Source: Azospirillum brasilense
GTDB lineage: Bacteria > Pseudomonadota > Alphaproteobacteria > Azospirillales > Azospirillaceae
Reading direction: 5' to 3'
Length of the DNA: 64,000 bases
Assembly: GCF_007827815.1 (NCBI RefSeq)
Contig: NZ_VITH01000022.1
Location: 16,032 to 80,031, forward strand
The position numbers were made by a program, and so were the translations under genes. The notes beneath the pieces were generated by a model. It did no database searches and was not told where the DNA came from. It was given only the letters and a program-made list of their open reading frames with translations. Positions 8,062 through 15,673 of this stretch are shown one piece after another (within the stretch, counting starts at the first letter, position 1; each line of letters opens with the position of its first letter).

Positions 8062-9315
8062 TTGGACACCAGCAACCGGGTGGGCGGGGCGCCGTCGCCC
8101 CGCTCCTGGCGGACGCCGGGATTCGTCGTCGCCTGCGGCTGCCTGATCGCCATGCTGGCGTTCGGCCCGCGGTCCAGCATGGGCCTGTTCACTGCACCGC
8201 TGTCGGAGACGCACGGCTGGGGCCGCGACGTCTTCGCCCTGTCGATCGCCATCCAGAATCTGGTCTGGGGCATCGGCACCCCCTTCGCCGGCGCGCTCTG
8301 CGACCGCTACGGCCCGGCGCTGGTGCTGGGGATCAGCGGCGTTCTCTACGCGCTGGGGCTGGCGCTGATGCCCTACGCCGACACGCCGCTGATGCTGCAT
8401 CTCAGCTCCGGCCTGCTGATCGGTCTGGGTCTGGCCGGGGCGTCCTTCGGCATCGTCATCGCCGGCTTCAGCCGCATCGTCCCGCCGGAGAAGCGGAGCT
8501 GGTCGATGGGCGTCGCCACCGCCGCCGGCTCGATGGGCCAGTTCCTGTTCGCCCCCACCGGCCAAGCCTTCATCGCCGCCTACGGCTGGCAGACGGCGCT
8601 GATCCTGTTCGGCGCCTCGATGCTGATGATCCCGGTGCTCGCCTCCTCCTTCGCCGGGGCGGCCGGGTCGAAGAGCGCGCAGGCCGTCACCGGGGCCGAC
8701 ATCGGCTTCGCCGCGACGATCCGGCAGGCCTTCAAGCACCGCAGCTACGTGCTGCTGGTCACCGGCTTCTTCGTCTGCGGCTTCCAGCTCGCCTTCATCA
8801 CCACGCACCTGCCGCCCTATCTGACCGCCGCCGGGATCAGCCCCGGCCTCGCCTCCTGGGCGATGGCGCTGATCGGGCTGTTCAACGTCGTCGGCTCCTA
8901 CATGTCGGGCGTGCTGGGCGGCAAGATGAGCAAGCGCCTGCTGCTCTGCGCCAACTACACGCTGCGCGGCTTGTGCACGGCGCTCTTCATCCTGCTGCCG
9001 GTCACCCCGGTTTCGGTGATCCTCTACGCCGCGGCGATGGGCCTGCTCTGGCTGTCCACGGTGCCGCCGACCTCCGGCCTCGTCGTTCTGATGTTCGGCA
9101 CGCGCTATCTCGGCATGCTCTACGGCTTCGCCTTCCTCAGCCATCAGGTGGGCGGCTTCCTCGGCGTGTGGCTGGGCGGCGTGCTGTACGAGCGCATCGG
9201 CTCCTACGACATGGTGTGGTGGGCCAGCGTGGCCCTGGCCTTTGCCGCCGCGGTGGTGAACTGGCCGATCGCCGAGAAGCCCGCCCCCGCCCTGGCGGCG
9301 GAAGCGAAGGCCTGA
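8062..9315 (+). CDS. Major facilitator superfamily transporter
   Basis: A 417-residue protein with about twelve hydrophobic segments. The start is put at the TTG at 8062 because a strong Shine-Dalgarno (GAGGGAGG, 8049-8056) precedes it; upstream in-frame starts lack one. The loop GALCDRYGPALVLG between helices 2 and 3 is the MFS signature region. The sequence resembles monocarboxylate/oxalate-formate-type MFS members (GFxxG-type helices, GRxSxG-like starts), but the substrate is not determinable. The preceding LysR gene may control it. Confidence 0.88.
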   Translation: MDTSNRVGGAPSPRSWRTPGFVVACGCLIAMLAFGPRSSMGLFTAPLSETHGWGRDVFALSIAIQNLVWGIGTPFAGALCDRYGPALVLGISGVLYALGLALMPYADTPLMLHLSSGLLIGLGLAGASFGIVIAGFSRIVPPEKRSWSMGVATAAGSMGQFLFAPTGQAFIAAYGWQTALILFGASMLMIPVLASSFAGAAGSKSAQAVTGADIGFAATIRQAFKHRSYVLLVTGFFVCGFQLAFITTHLPPYLTAAGISPGLASWAMALIGLFNVVGSYMSGVLGGKMSKRLLLCANYTLRGLCTALFILLPVTPVSVILYAAAMGLLWLSTVPPTSGLVVLMFGTRYLGMLYGFAFLSHQVGGFLGVWLGGVLYERIGSYDMVWWASVALAFAAAVVNWPIAEKPAPALAAEAKA

Positions 9316-9320
9316 CGGTC

Positions 9321-9722
9321 ATGACGAACCCGGCGCCCGCCTCCTCTCCCGGCTTCGGCCACGGCTTCGCGCTGGCGCTCGGCGCGCTGGCGCTGGTCGT
9401 CTGGGCGGCGGTGACGGGGGTGGCGCTGAAGCAGGCGGCTCTCAACGAGGAGGACGGCGGCACGGTGCTCGCCGTCTTCCCGCCGGGCACCCCGACCGCC
9501 GACGCCTTCACCGCGGTGGTCCGCGCCGGCGGCCAGCCGGTGCGCCAGACCTGGATCCCCTTCGCCTGGGTCGCCCGCAGCGATGGCGGCGGCTTCGTCG
9601 GCCGCCTGAAGGAGGAAGGGGCGGTCACCGCCTACGGCGAGCTGTCGGTCGGCCCGGCGCTGGGCGGCTGCGCGGTGGTCTCGCTGGACGACAAGAGGCC
9701 GGTCGGCTTCCAGTTCAAGTGA
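9321..9722 (+). CDS. Small single-pass membrane protein, function unknown
   Basis: A 133-residue protein starting 6 bp after the MFS stop, so it is probably co-transcribed and co-translated with the transporter. Residues 12-36 form one hydrophobic helix (GFALALGALALVVWAAVTG). The rest is a soluble domain of about 95 residues with FPPGTPTADAFTAVVRAGG and QTWIPFAWVARSD, presumably periplasmic. I do not recognise the family. The pairing with the transporter may be functional or only positional. Confidence 0.7.
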   Translation: MTNPAPASSPGFGHGFALALGALALVVWAAVTGVALKQAALNEEDGGTVLAVFPPGTPTADAFTAVVRAGGQPVRQTWIPFAWVARSDGGGFVGRLKEEGAVTAYGELSVGPALGGCAVVSLDDKRPVGFQFK

Positions 9723-9768
9723 CGTCAAAAACCCGTCATCAAGCGGCAACAGGACCGCAGTTCGGGTA

Positions 9769-9799
9769 TTGACAACCCCCGCCAGGAAGAGCAGGCTAT
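9769..9799 (+). promoter_or_regulatory. Candidate sigma-70 promoter for the small RNA
   Basis: A perfect -35 hexamer TTGACA (9769-9774) is followed after about 18-19 bp by a weak -10 (GGCTAT, 9794-9799). Transcription would begin near 9805, just ahead of the structured segment. A consensus -35 with a GC-tolerant -10 is normal for alphaproteobacterial housekeeping promoters. The start site is inferred. Confidence 0.5.
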
Positions 9800-9801
9800 C
9801 T

Positions 9802-10056
9802 CTCAGAGCAACACTGGTTGAGGTGAAGACGCGGTGGACACCGCATCAAGTTGGCCCAAAAGCCAGCTTCTCATCACAGCAAATGTTCCCGTAGCCAGGA
9901 GGGTGTGATCATCATGAGTCCACCTGCGCTTACTTGAGGAAGCCGACCTGTTCGGCCACACATTTCTGAACATTGCCGTTGAGACGGCTCAACCATTGCG
10001 GATGTCCTGGCACAGCCGCTGAAACCCCCGCCCCCCGCGCGGGGGTTTCGCTTTTT
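9802..10056 (+). ncRNA. Putative structured small RNA of unknown class
   Basis: This gene-free interval has a promoter, a compact fold and a strong terminator. A long-range stem joins CACTGGTTGAG (9812-9822) to CTCAACCATTG (9988-9998) with one mismatch. Inside are local hairpins: GCGGT/ACCGC around 9831-9844, AAGTTGGC/GCCAGCTT (9848-9869, one G-U pair), GCCGA/TCGGC (9942-9955) and GCCGT/ACGGC (9975-9988). I see no signature of tmRNA, RNase P, SRP RNA or a known riboswitch. A 6S-like RNA is possible from the long closing stem, but I cannot match its conserved sequences. An 8-codon frame (9914-9937) with an AGGAGG ribosome site lies inside. Confidence 0.55.
10021..10056 (+). terminator. Intrinsic terminator of the putative small RNA
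   Basis: GAAACCCCC (10021-10029) pairs perfectly with GGGGGTTTC (10041-10049) across an 11-nt loop, followed by a T-run at 10052-10056. Confidence 0.85.
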
Positions 10057-10109
10057 CGGGTTCCCGGTGCGGCAGCCTCCACCATGATGAAGGCCGCCGC
10101 CGGCGGTGA

Positions 10110-10544
10110 TCAGGCGTCGACCTGATGCCCCTCCAGGAACATCGCCTTGGACAGGGCGTCGAAAAAGCTCTGGTAGGGCGCCGGATCTTCCACGGGCATG
10201 ATGTTGTACTGGGCGTTGGCCCGGACGAGCGTCTGCGTGGTGCCGCGAGCCCGCGTGGTCACCGTGATCCGCAGGAGATAGCCGTCCAGCTTCGTGGCGC
10301 TGACCGTACCGAGCGTCGCGTCCGCCTTGTCCACCACGAAGCCGAGATCCTGAAGCGTCGCGATGATGGTGCGCAGCATCTTCTGCTGGTCGGTGGTGTC
10401 GTAGGCCCGCGTCTGATAAGACCGAACCTGAACCTGCGATTTGGAGGTTTCGAGGACCTGGCTGCGCGAATCCGTCTGACAGGCGCTGACGGTCATCGCC
10501 AGGGCGATCATCGGAAAAGCAAAAAACTTCTTCATGATCATCAA
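10110..10544 (-). CDS. Small lipoprotein, paralogue of the next upstream gene
   Basis: A 144-residue protein with a lipoprotein signal: Lys-rich start, hydrophobic core and lipobox ending VSAC near residue 22. The mature part shares a pattern with the gene before it (QTRxxDT, then a KML or KLL segment, and QDLGFVVDKADATLG), so the two are paralogues. It is the last gene of a three-lipoprotein operon and its ATG overlaps the previous stop by 4 bp (ATGA). Family unknown to me; probably an outer-membrane-anchored periplasmic protein. Confidence 0.8.
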   Translation of the reverse strand: MMIMKKFFAFPMIALAMTVSACQTDSRSQVLETSKSQVQVRSYQTRAYDTTDQQKMLRTIIATLQDLGFVVDKADATLGTVSATKLDGYLLRITVTTRARGTTQTLVRANAQYNIMPVEDPAPYQSFFDALSKAMFLEGHQVDA

Positions 10545-11071
10545 ATCTCGTTGGCCGTCAGGAACACGGATTGGGAGAGCTTGTCAAAGAACTGCTGATA
10601 CATCACCGGATCGGTCAGCCCTTCGATCTTCGACACCACGTTGTGGTTGTTCCAGACAATGCGTTGGAACGTGACCCGGACGGCCGTCTTCTGATCGTCA
10701 ATGGGTCGCGTCACGAGGCTGACGCGGATTTTCTGTTTGGTGTCGAACTGCATCGCGTTTGCACCGAACAGGACGGCCATGACGACCGCGCCGGCAACCT
10801 GCCCGGCCTCGGTCGCGTCGCGGTCTTTGGAACCGACGATCAGACCGGCGGGAACCGTGCTCTCGTCAATGGTGAAGCCAAGGTCCTGGATGACCGCCGC
10901 GCTCGCCTGAAGCAGTTTGGCTTCTTCACTGGTGTCGAAGCGACGCGTCTGCATTTGCCGCTGCTGCAGGCTCTCATGGGAAAGCTGGAGGGCTTCCTTG
11001 GGAATGGTCTGCTGGCAACCGGACATGAGAAAGGCGGCAGCCAAAGTTGCCGCGATCGTCTTCTTCATCAC
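10541..11071 (-). CDS. Small lipoprotein, middle gene of the operon
   Basis: A 176-residue predicted lipoprotein with lipobox LMSGC at about residue 19. The mature part has QTRRFDTSEEAKLLQASAAV and QDLGFTIDESTVPAGLIVG, matching its downstream paralogue, followed by a hydrophobic Ala/Val segment (GQVAGAVVMAVLFGANAM) not seen in the other copy. A beta-rich C-terminus ends KLSQSVFLTANEI. The gene starts 12 bp after the upstream lipoprotein. Function unknown; co-expression of two paralogues suggests a heteromeric assembly, which is inference. Confidence 0.8.
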   Translation of the reverse strand: MMKKTIAATLAAAFLMSGCQQTIPKEALQLSHESLQQRQMQTRRFDTSEEAKLLQASAAVIQDLGFTIDESTVPAGLIVGSKDRDATEAGQVAGAVVMAVLFGANAMQFDTKQKIRVSLVTRPIDDQKTAVRVTFQRIVWNNHNVVSKIEGLTDPVMYQQFFDKLSQSVFLTANEI

Positions 11072-11082
11072 AAGGCCCCCGC

Positions 11083-11553
11083 TCAGAAGCTCGACGTGCG
11101 ATAGGCAAAGTCCCGAACGCGCTGAGCGTTGTCGAACTTTATGATGATCGTCAGAGTGCGCTGCGTTACGGACTTCGCACCGCTGGCCTCACCATAGCCC
11201 GGCGAAACCCCCGCCCCCAGGAGTCCGGCCGGCCCCAGGACGCCGCCAAGGACCAGAGCGGAAACGCCTCCCTGGGACGTGGAGTAGGCCGTTTCCGTCG
11301 AGATTTTGTCGTAGACCCAGCTTTCACGCCGCTGCTCGTCCGTGGTCACCATGTTCGGCGAACCCAGGACCTGAACGACGTCCGCGGAAGACATGCCGAC
11401 GCGAATTTCGCGCTGGACCGTTCCGACCGTCACCCGATCATTTGAATTGTTCGCCACAGCCGCCCTGTGCTGGTCCGCCGTCGCGCAACCAGCCAACGCC
11501 AGCGTCAAGACGGCAACACGAAGGGTCGCAATTCCCGCAGTTCGTTTTTTCAT
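11083..11553 (-). CDS. Lipoprotein with a BamE/SmpA-like segment, first gene of the operon
   Basis: A 156-residue lipoprotein with lipobox LAGC near residue 22. The mature part contains REIRVGMSSADVVQVLGSPN followed by ESWVYDK, the pattern of BamE/SmpA/OmlA-type domains (Gly-Met-x-x-x-x-V, LGxP, then WxYx). A central Gly/Ala-rich segment (about residues 85-115) could be membrane-associated. It is the promoter-proximal gene of the three-gene operon. BamE-like folds bind outer-membrane proteins or peptidoglycan, but here the role is unknown. Confidence 0.8.
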   Translation of the reverse strand: MKKRTAGIATLRVAVLTLALAGCATADQHRAAVANNSNDRVTVGTVQREIRVGMSSADVVQVLGSPNMVTTDEQRRESWVYDKISTETAYSTSQGGVSALVLGGVLGPAGLLGAGVSPGYGEASGAKSVTQRTLTIIIKFDNAQRVRDFAYRTSSF

Positions 11554-11730
11554 TTCTTGGCCTGTATGAACTCGAAGATTTCTCGAATTCAGTTTTAATT
11601 TTTTCGGTCGTTTGAGTCCACACCTAAAGCGTGCATATAGGAGTATGTATATAGTTTATAAGAGTTCTCTATTTTTTGCGGTGCAACTCAAAATGAATTG
11701 CGCCCCCAGGCCAGTCGGCCGTTTGGGAGC
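11554..11730 (-). promoter_or_regulatory. AT-rich leader region upstream of the lipoprotein operon
   Basis: About 11575-11695 is strikingly AT-rich for this genome (for example ATAGTTTATAAGAGTTC on the plus strand) and precedes the first lipoprotein gene. It probably holds the operon promoter, but no single -35/-10 pair stands out. No gene was found here. Confidence 0.4.
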
Positions 11731-11772
11731 GAGGAAAAGAAAAACCCCTCCCCCGCGGTGGCGGGAGAGGGG
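11731..11772 (-). terminator. Intrinsic terminator after phaB
   Basis: CCCCTCCCCCGC (11745-11756) pairs with GCGGGAGAGGGG (11761-11772), one mismatch, loop GGTG. Read on the minus strand it is followed by a T-rich tract (complement of 11733-11744). It lies 60 bp past the phaB stop. Confidence 0.8.
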
Positions 11773-11831
11773 CGAAGGCTTCGTGTCGCTTCAAACGGGT
11801 CCGCAGACCCGGGAGTCAAGGCACCGGCCGA

Positions 11832-12554
11832 TCAGTACATGTGCTGGCCGCCGTTGATCGACAGGGTCGAGCCGGTGATGAAGCCGGCGTCGTCGCCGAC
11901 CAGGAACAGCACGCCGCGAGCGATCTCCTCGGCCTTGCCGAGACGGCCGACCGGGATGCGGGCGACGATCTTCTCCAGCACGTTGGGCGGCACCGCGCGC
12001 ACCATGTCGGTGTCGATGTAGCCCGGCGCGATGGCGTTGACGGTGACACCCTTGGCAGCACCCTCCTGGGCCAGCGCCTTGGTGAAGCCGTGGATGCCCG
12101 ACTTGGCGGCGGCGTAGTTCACCTGACCGTACTGGCCGGCCTGACCGTTCACCGAGCCGATGTTGACGATGCGGCCGAAGCCGCGCTCGCGCATGCCGTC
12201 GATGACGTTGCGGCAGAGATTGAAGCAGGAGGTGAGGTTCGTCGCGATGACGTCGTTCCACTGCTGCGGGGTCATGCGGTGGATCACGCCGTCGCGGGTG
12301 ATGCCCGCGTTGTTCACCACCACGTCCACCGGCCCGAGTTCGGCGGTGATCTTCGCGATGCCATCCTTCACGGCGTCGAAGTCCGACACGTCGAACTTGT
12401 AGACCGCGATGCCCGTGCGGGCCGAGAATTCCTTCGCCTTCTCATCGTTGCCGGCGTAGTTGGCGGCGACGACATAGCCGGCGTTCTTCAACGCGACGGA
12501 GATGGCTTCGCCGATACCGCGCGTTCCGCCCGTGACGACTGCAACTCGAGCCAT
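11832..12554 (-). CDS. phaB: Acetoacetyl-CoA reductase (NADPH) of PHB synthesis
   Basis: A 240-residue short-chain dehydrogenase of exactly PhaB length. It has the cofactor motif TGGTRGIG (residues 8-15), the NNAG motif (81-84) and the catalytic Ser134, Tyr147 and Lys151 (GSVNG, then YAAAK). It ends with the family-typical SINGGQHMY. The enzyme reduces acetoacetyl-CoA to (R)-3-hydroxybutyryl-CoA, the monomer for polyhydroxybutyrate. It follows phaA on the same strand with a 98-bp gap that contains a hairpin. A strong terminator closes the unit. Confidence 0.96.
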   Translation of the reverse strand: MARVAVVTGGTRGIGEAISVALKNAGYVVAANYAGNDEKAKEFSARTGIAVYKFDVSDFDAVKDGIAKITAELGPVDVVVNNAGITRDGVIHRMTPQQWNDVIATNLTSCFNLCRNVIDGMRERGFGRIVNIGSVNGQAGQYGQVNYAAAKSGIHGFTKALAQEGAAKGVTVNAIAPGYIDTDMVRAVPPNVLEKIVARIPVGRLGKAEEIARGVLFLVGDDAGFITGSTLSINGGQHMY

Positions 12555-12617
12555 TGGCTCCTCCCCCAGAGCTTGATGTTGGATTCTTTATGGGTTTCTG
12601 TAGGCACACATACGAAA

Positions 12618-12645
12618 CGGGCCGCACCCCGGAGGGAACGGCCCG
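12618..12645 (-). terminator. Hairpin between phaA and phaB, possible attenuator
   Basis: CGGGCCG (12618-12624) pairs with CGGCCCG (12639-12645). On the transcribed minus strand it falls just after the phaA stop and is followed only by a short T-containing stretch. It may partly terminate or protect the phaA transcript, so that phaB has a separate level of expression. Confidence 0.45.
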
Positions 12646-12652
12646 CTTGTCA

Positions 12653-13828
12653 TCAGCCCCGCTCGACGGTGAGGGCGATGCCCATGCCGCCGCCGATGCA
12701 CAAGGTGGCGAGGCCCTTCTTGGCGTCGCGCTTCTGCATCTCATAGAGCAGGGTGGTCAGGACGCGGGCGCCGGACGCGCCGACCGGGTGGCCGAGCGCG
12801 ATGGCGCCGCCGTTGACGTTGACCTTGGAGGTGTCCCAGCCAAGGTCCTTGTTCACGGCCAGGGCCTGCGCGGCGAAAGCCTCGTTCGCCTCGATCAGGT
12901 CCAGGTCCTCGTGCTTCCAGCCGGCCTTCTCCAGCGCGAGGCGGGAGGCCGGGATCGGGCCGGTGCCCATGATCGCCGGATCGACGCCGGCGGTCGCCCA
13001 GGAGACGATGCGGGCCAGCGGGGTCAGGCCGCGGCGGGCGGCGTTCTCGGCGGTCATCAGGACCAGCGCGGCGGCGCCGTCGTTGATGCCCGACGCGTTG
13101 CCCGCGGTCACCGTGCCCTCCTTGGAGAAGGCCGGACGCAGCTTGGCCAGCGATTCCGCGGTGGTGCCGTGCTTCGGATACTCGTCGTCGGCGACGATGA
13201 TGTCGCCCTTGCGGCCCTTGATGGTGACCGGGATGATCTCGTCCTTGAAGCGGCCCGACTTCTGGGCGGCCTCGGCCTTCTGCTGCGAGGCGGCGGCGAA
13301 GACGTCCTGCTCCTCGCGGGTCAGCTGCCACTTCTGGGCGACGTTCTCGGCCGTCGTGCCCATGTGGTAGCCCTTGAAGGCGTCCATCAGGCCGTCCTTC
13401 AGCATGGTGTCGAGCATCTCGGCGGCGCCCATCTTCACGCCGTTGCGCAGATGCATGACGTGCGGGGCCTGGCTCATGCTCTCCTGGCCGCCGACGACCA
13501 TCACCTCGGCGTCGCCGTTGCGGATCGCCTGGTAGCCGAGCGCGACCGAGCGCAGACCCGAACCGCAGAGCTGGTTGATGCCGAAGGCGGTGGCGGAGGC
13601 CGGGATGCCGGCGTTGACGGCGGCCTGGCGGGCCGGGTTCTGGCCCTGACCGGCGGTCAGGATCTGGCCCAGGATGACCTCGGTCACCTCCGCGGCGTCG
13701 GTCTTGGCGCGGCTCAGCGCTTCGCGGATGGCGATCTCACCCAGGTAATGGGCCGGCACGCTGCTGAGCGCCCCGTTGAAGCTGCCAATGGGAGTACGCG
13801 CTGCGCTGGCGATCACAACCTCGGTCAT
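12653..13828 (-). CDS. phaA: Acetyl-CoA acetyltransferase (beta-ketothiolase)
   Basis: A 391-residue biosynthetic thiolase. The acyl-accepting Cys88 sits in NQLCGSGLRS; the catalytic His is in IALGHPVGASGAR and the second Cys in CIGGGMGIAL near residue 377. It condenses two acetyl-CoA into acetoacetyl-CoA. With phaB downstream it forms the monomer-supply part of the PHB pathway. The start ATG at 13828 gives the conserved MTEVVIASAARTPIG N-terminus. The 112-bp gap to phaC carries a possible PhaR site. Confidence 0.96.
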   Translation of the reverse strand: MTEVVIASAARTPIGSFNGALSSVPAHYLGEIAIREALSRAKTDAAEVTEVILGQILTAGQGQNPARQAAVNAGIPASATAFGINQLCGSGLRSVALGYQAIRNGDAEVMVVGGQESMSQAPHVMHLRNGVKMGAAEMLDTMLKDGLMDAFKGYHMGTTAENVAQKWQLTREEQDVFAAASQQKAEAAQKSGRFKDEIIPVTIKGRKGDIIVADDEYPKHGTTAESLAKLRPAFSKEGTVTAGNASGINDGAAALVLMTAENAARRGLTPLARIVSWATAGVDPAIMGTGPIPASRLALEKAGWKHEDLDLIEANEAFAAQALAVNKDLGWDTSKVNVNGGAIALGHPVGASGARVLTTLLYEMQKRDAKKGLATLCIGGGMGIALTVERG

Positions 13829-13910
13829 GTTGACGCTCCTCAGATTTTGTCAGTTTTATTATCGTGTCAGTGGGCCGCACGGAGTGGGAAAAACCTTATG
13901 CGCGGATTTC

Positions 13911-13921
13911 CCGCAATGCAA
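13911..13921 (-). promoter_or_regulatory. Candidate PhaR-type operator upstream of phaA
   Basis: On the minus strand this reads TTGCATTGCGG, close to the TTGC-N3-GCAA pattern reported for PhaR targets. It lies about 85 bp before the phaA start. PhaR is encoded 1.8 kb away. This is one weak site and a proposal only. Confidence 0.3.
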
Positions 13922-13940
13922 GACACCTGACTGGCTGCGG

Positions 13941-15188
13941 TTATCCTGCCGCACTAAGCCATTCGGCCAGGGGTCGCCAGACGCCTGTTTCGGCTCCGGC
14001 GCTGACCACCATGCCAATATGACCGAGCGGCGGCCTGATCATTTGCGCGCGGTCGATTGATCTTGCCAGGGCCACCGCCGAGGACGGCGGAACGATGCGG
14101 TCGCGTTCCGGGATCAGCGCCAGGACCGGCATCCGCAGCCGCGCCGGCTCGACCGGCAGGCCGGCGACCAGCCATTCGCCGCGCGCCGTGTCGTTGCGCC
14201 CGTACCAGCCGGCCAGCGTGTCGCGGGCGACCCCGGCGACCAGCGGCACCCCGTCGTTCAGCCAGTCCTCCAGCGACACGAAGGCGAGCGCGGCGCGGCT
14301 GTCCGGATCCATGCGGGCGAACTGCGAGAATTTCTTCAGCGCCAGCAGCGGGTCGAGCTGGGCGAACAGCCCCTGCAGCACGTCCACCGGCAATTCCCCC
14401 CAGGCGTCGAGCAGCGGGCCGAAAGGCTGGAAGACGGCGGCGGCGCGGCGGGCCATGCCCGCGTCCTCGGCGTGGAAGTCCCAGGGCGTGGCGAGCAGGC
14501 CGAGCGCCGCGACCTCCTTGGGGCGGCGCTGCGCCAGCGCGGTGGCGAGCAGCCCACCCATGCAGTAGCCGACCACCGGAACCGGCCGGCCCACCGCCTC
14601 CACCACCGCGGCGAGGGCCCGTTCCAGCCGTCCGGCAATGTAATCGGTCAGGCTGTAGCGCCGCTCCAGCGGGCCGGGCGTGCCCCAGTCGATCAGGAAG
14701 GGGCGCAGCCCCTGCGCGGCCAGCCAGCGCATCAGGCTTTTGCGCGCCGACAGGTCGAGGATGTAATGGCGGTTGACCAGCGACGGCACGAACAGCACCG
14801 GCGCGCCGGTCGCCGGGCCGAGGGCGCCGTAGTCGAGCAGCCGGGACGCCCCTTCCGTCCATAGCACGGGCGGGTCGGGAAGGTCGCGGCGGTAGGGATG
14901 GCGGCGGTAGCGCTCGATCCCCGTCAAGGCGAGCGAGAGCTGGCGGCGGACCTCCCGGTCAACCGCCTGGGCGAACGCGTCCGCGTCGGTTGCGGCGATC
15001 CGTCGGCGCAGGTCCTCCGCCCGTTCCCGCAGATGCGGCTTCCATGGCAGCGAGCCGTTCCTCAAGTGCGGCAATGCGGCGGAGGAGCTGAGCAGCGTCG
15101 CCGCCACCGTCGCCAGATGCAGCGCCAGGGGCCGCGGCCCCAGCCGTGGTGTGGGGTGCGGGGGGATCGTGGCGTTGTCCCCGGTCAC
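13941..15188 (-). CDS. phaC: Class III-like polyhydroxyalkanoate synthase, PhaC subunit
   Basis: An alpha/beta-hydrolase polymerase. The nucleophile Cys (residue 209 in the longest frame) lies in the lipase-like box VVGYCMGG, with the Asp in LIPERDRIVPP and the His in PPLGHIGMVVS. Conserved PHA-synthase segments VLFVPSLVNRHYILDL and FLIDWGTPG are present. The conserved part spans only about 360 residues, as in class III synthases (PhaC plus PhaE), not the ~600 of class I. The start is uncertain: the ATG at 15188 lies inside the upstream PhaE-like gene in another frame, and its first ~45 residues look like read-through of that gene. A GTG or TTG further in may be the true start. Confidence 0.88.
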   Translation of the reverse strand: MTGDNATIPPHPTPRLGPRPLALHLATVAATLLSSSAALPHLRNGSLPWKPHLRERAEDLRRRIAATDADAFAQAVDREVRRQLSLALTGIERYRRHPYRRDLPDPPVLWTEGASRLLDYGALGPATGAPVLFVPSLVNRHYILDLSARKSLMRWLAAQGLRPFLIDWGTPGPLERRYSLTDYIAGRLERALAAVVEAVGRPVPVVGYCMGGLLATALAQRRPKEVAALGLLATPWDFHAEDAGMARRAAAVFQPFGPLLDAWGELPVDVLQGLFAQLDPLLALKKFSQFARMDPDSRAALAFVSLEDWLNDGVPLVAGVARDTLAGWYGRNDTARGEWLVAGLPVEPARLRMPVLALIPERDRIVPPSSAVALARSIDRAQMIRPPLGHIGMVVSAGAETGVWRPLAEWLSAAG

Positions 15189-15471
15189 GCGGTTCTCCCT
15201 CGGAGGACGGCTGGGATGAGGCTGGCTGGGACGGGGCCGGCGTCGGATTCCAGCCGGTGCCCGGCGCGCTGCTGTAGGCGAAACCGCCCGGCCCCAGGAC
15301 GAAGGGCGCCATCGCCGCGGCGCCCTGCGCCATCATCTGGAACAGGCGGGCGGCGGCATCGGCCATCTCGGGATCGGCGGCGCAGGCCGCCCATTGTTCC
15401 TGCCACAGGTCGAGGTACCGTTGCGCGAGCGTTTCCAGGGACGGGATGTCGGATTCGGACGATTCGGCCAT
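14959..15471 (-). CDS. PhaE-like PHA synthase partner subunit (putative)
   Basis: A 170-residue protein. Residues 10-55 form a Trp/Gln-rich helix (LAQRYLDLWQEQWAACAADP), a linker rich in Pro/Ser/Gly follows, and a C-terminal heptad stretch LLRRIAALEERLAAMEAA could form a coiled coil. This layout resembles PhaE or PhaR(Bacillus)-type partner subunits of class III/IV synthases. The overlapping downstream gene is a class III-sized PhaC, so a PhaE-PhaC pair is inferred. It is short for PhaE, and no PhaE signature can be confirmed by eye. The last ~75 codons overlap the phaC frame; a start at 15471 is divergent from phaR. Confidence 0.6.
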   Translation of the reverse strand: MAESSESDIPSLETLAQRYLDLWQEQWAACAADPEMADAAARLFQMMAQGAAAMAPFVLGPGGFAYSSAPGTGWNPTPAPSQPASSQPSSEGEPRDRGQRHDPPAPHTTAGAAAPGAASGDGGGDAAQLLRRIAALEERLAAMEAASAGTGGGPAPTDRRNRRGRVRPGG

Positions 15472-15574
15472 GGCCGGGAGTATATGGGGGAGGCGGTGCG
15501 CTTGACCAGAGCCGCGAAGGACCGATCAAAAATGTCGCGAATCCCGAATTATCGGGGGGATGTCCACCTGGGGT

Positions 15575-15586
15575 CGCAGCGCTGCG
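15575..15586. promoter_or_regulatory. Perfect palindrome between the phaE-like gene and phaR
   Basis: CGCAGCGCTGCG is a perfect 12-bp palindrome in the 202-bp divergent gap. A second small inverted repeat, CCCGA-ATTA-TCGGG, lies at 15543-15556. Either could be an operator for the synthase genes or for phaR autoregulation. The match to published PhaR sites is only partial. Confidence 0.35.
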
Positions 15587-15673
15587 GCACAGCACTGGAC
15601 AGGGTGCATTCCTTCGAGTAGTCCTTATATCTGGAACATACCCGCCGCACGACCCTTCTTGAAAGAAACAGCG

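Noticed and set aside
9769..10056. tmRNA, RNase P RNA or SRP RNA
   Set aside because: None of their invariant sequences (tag-coding piece, RNase P core, SRP GGAA tetraloop region) is present, so only a generic small RNA is claimed.
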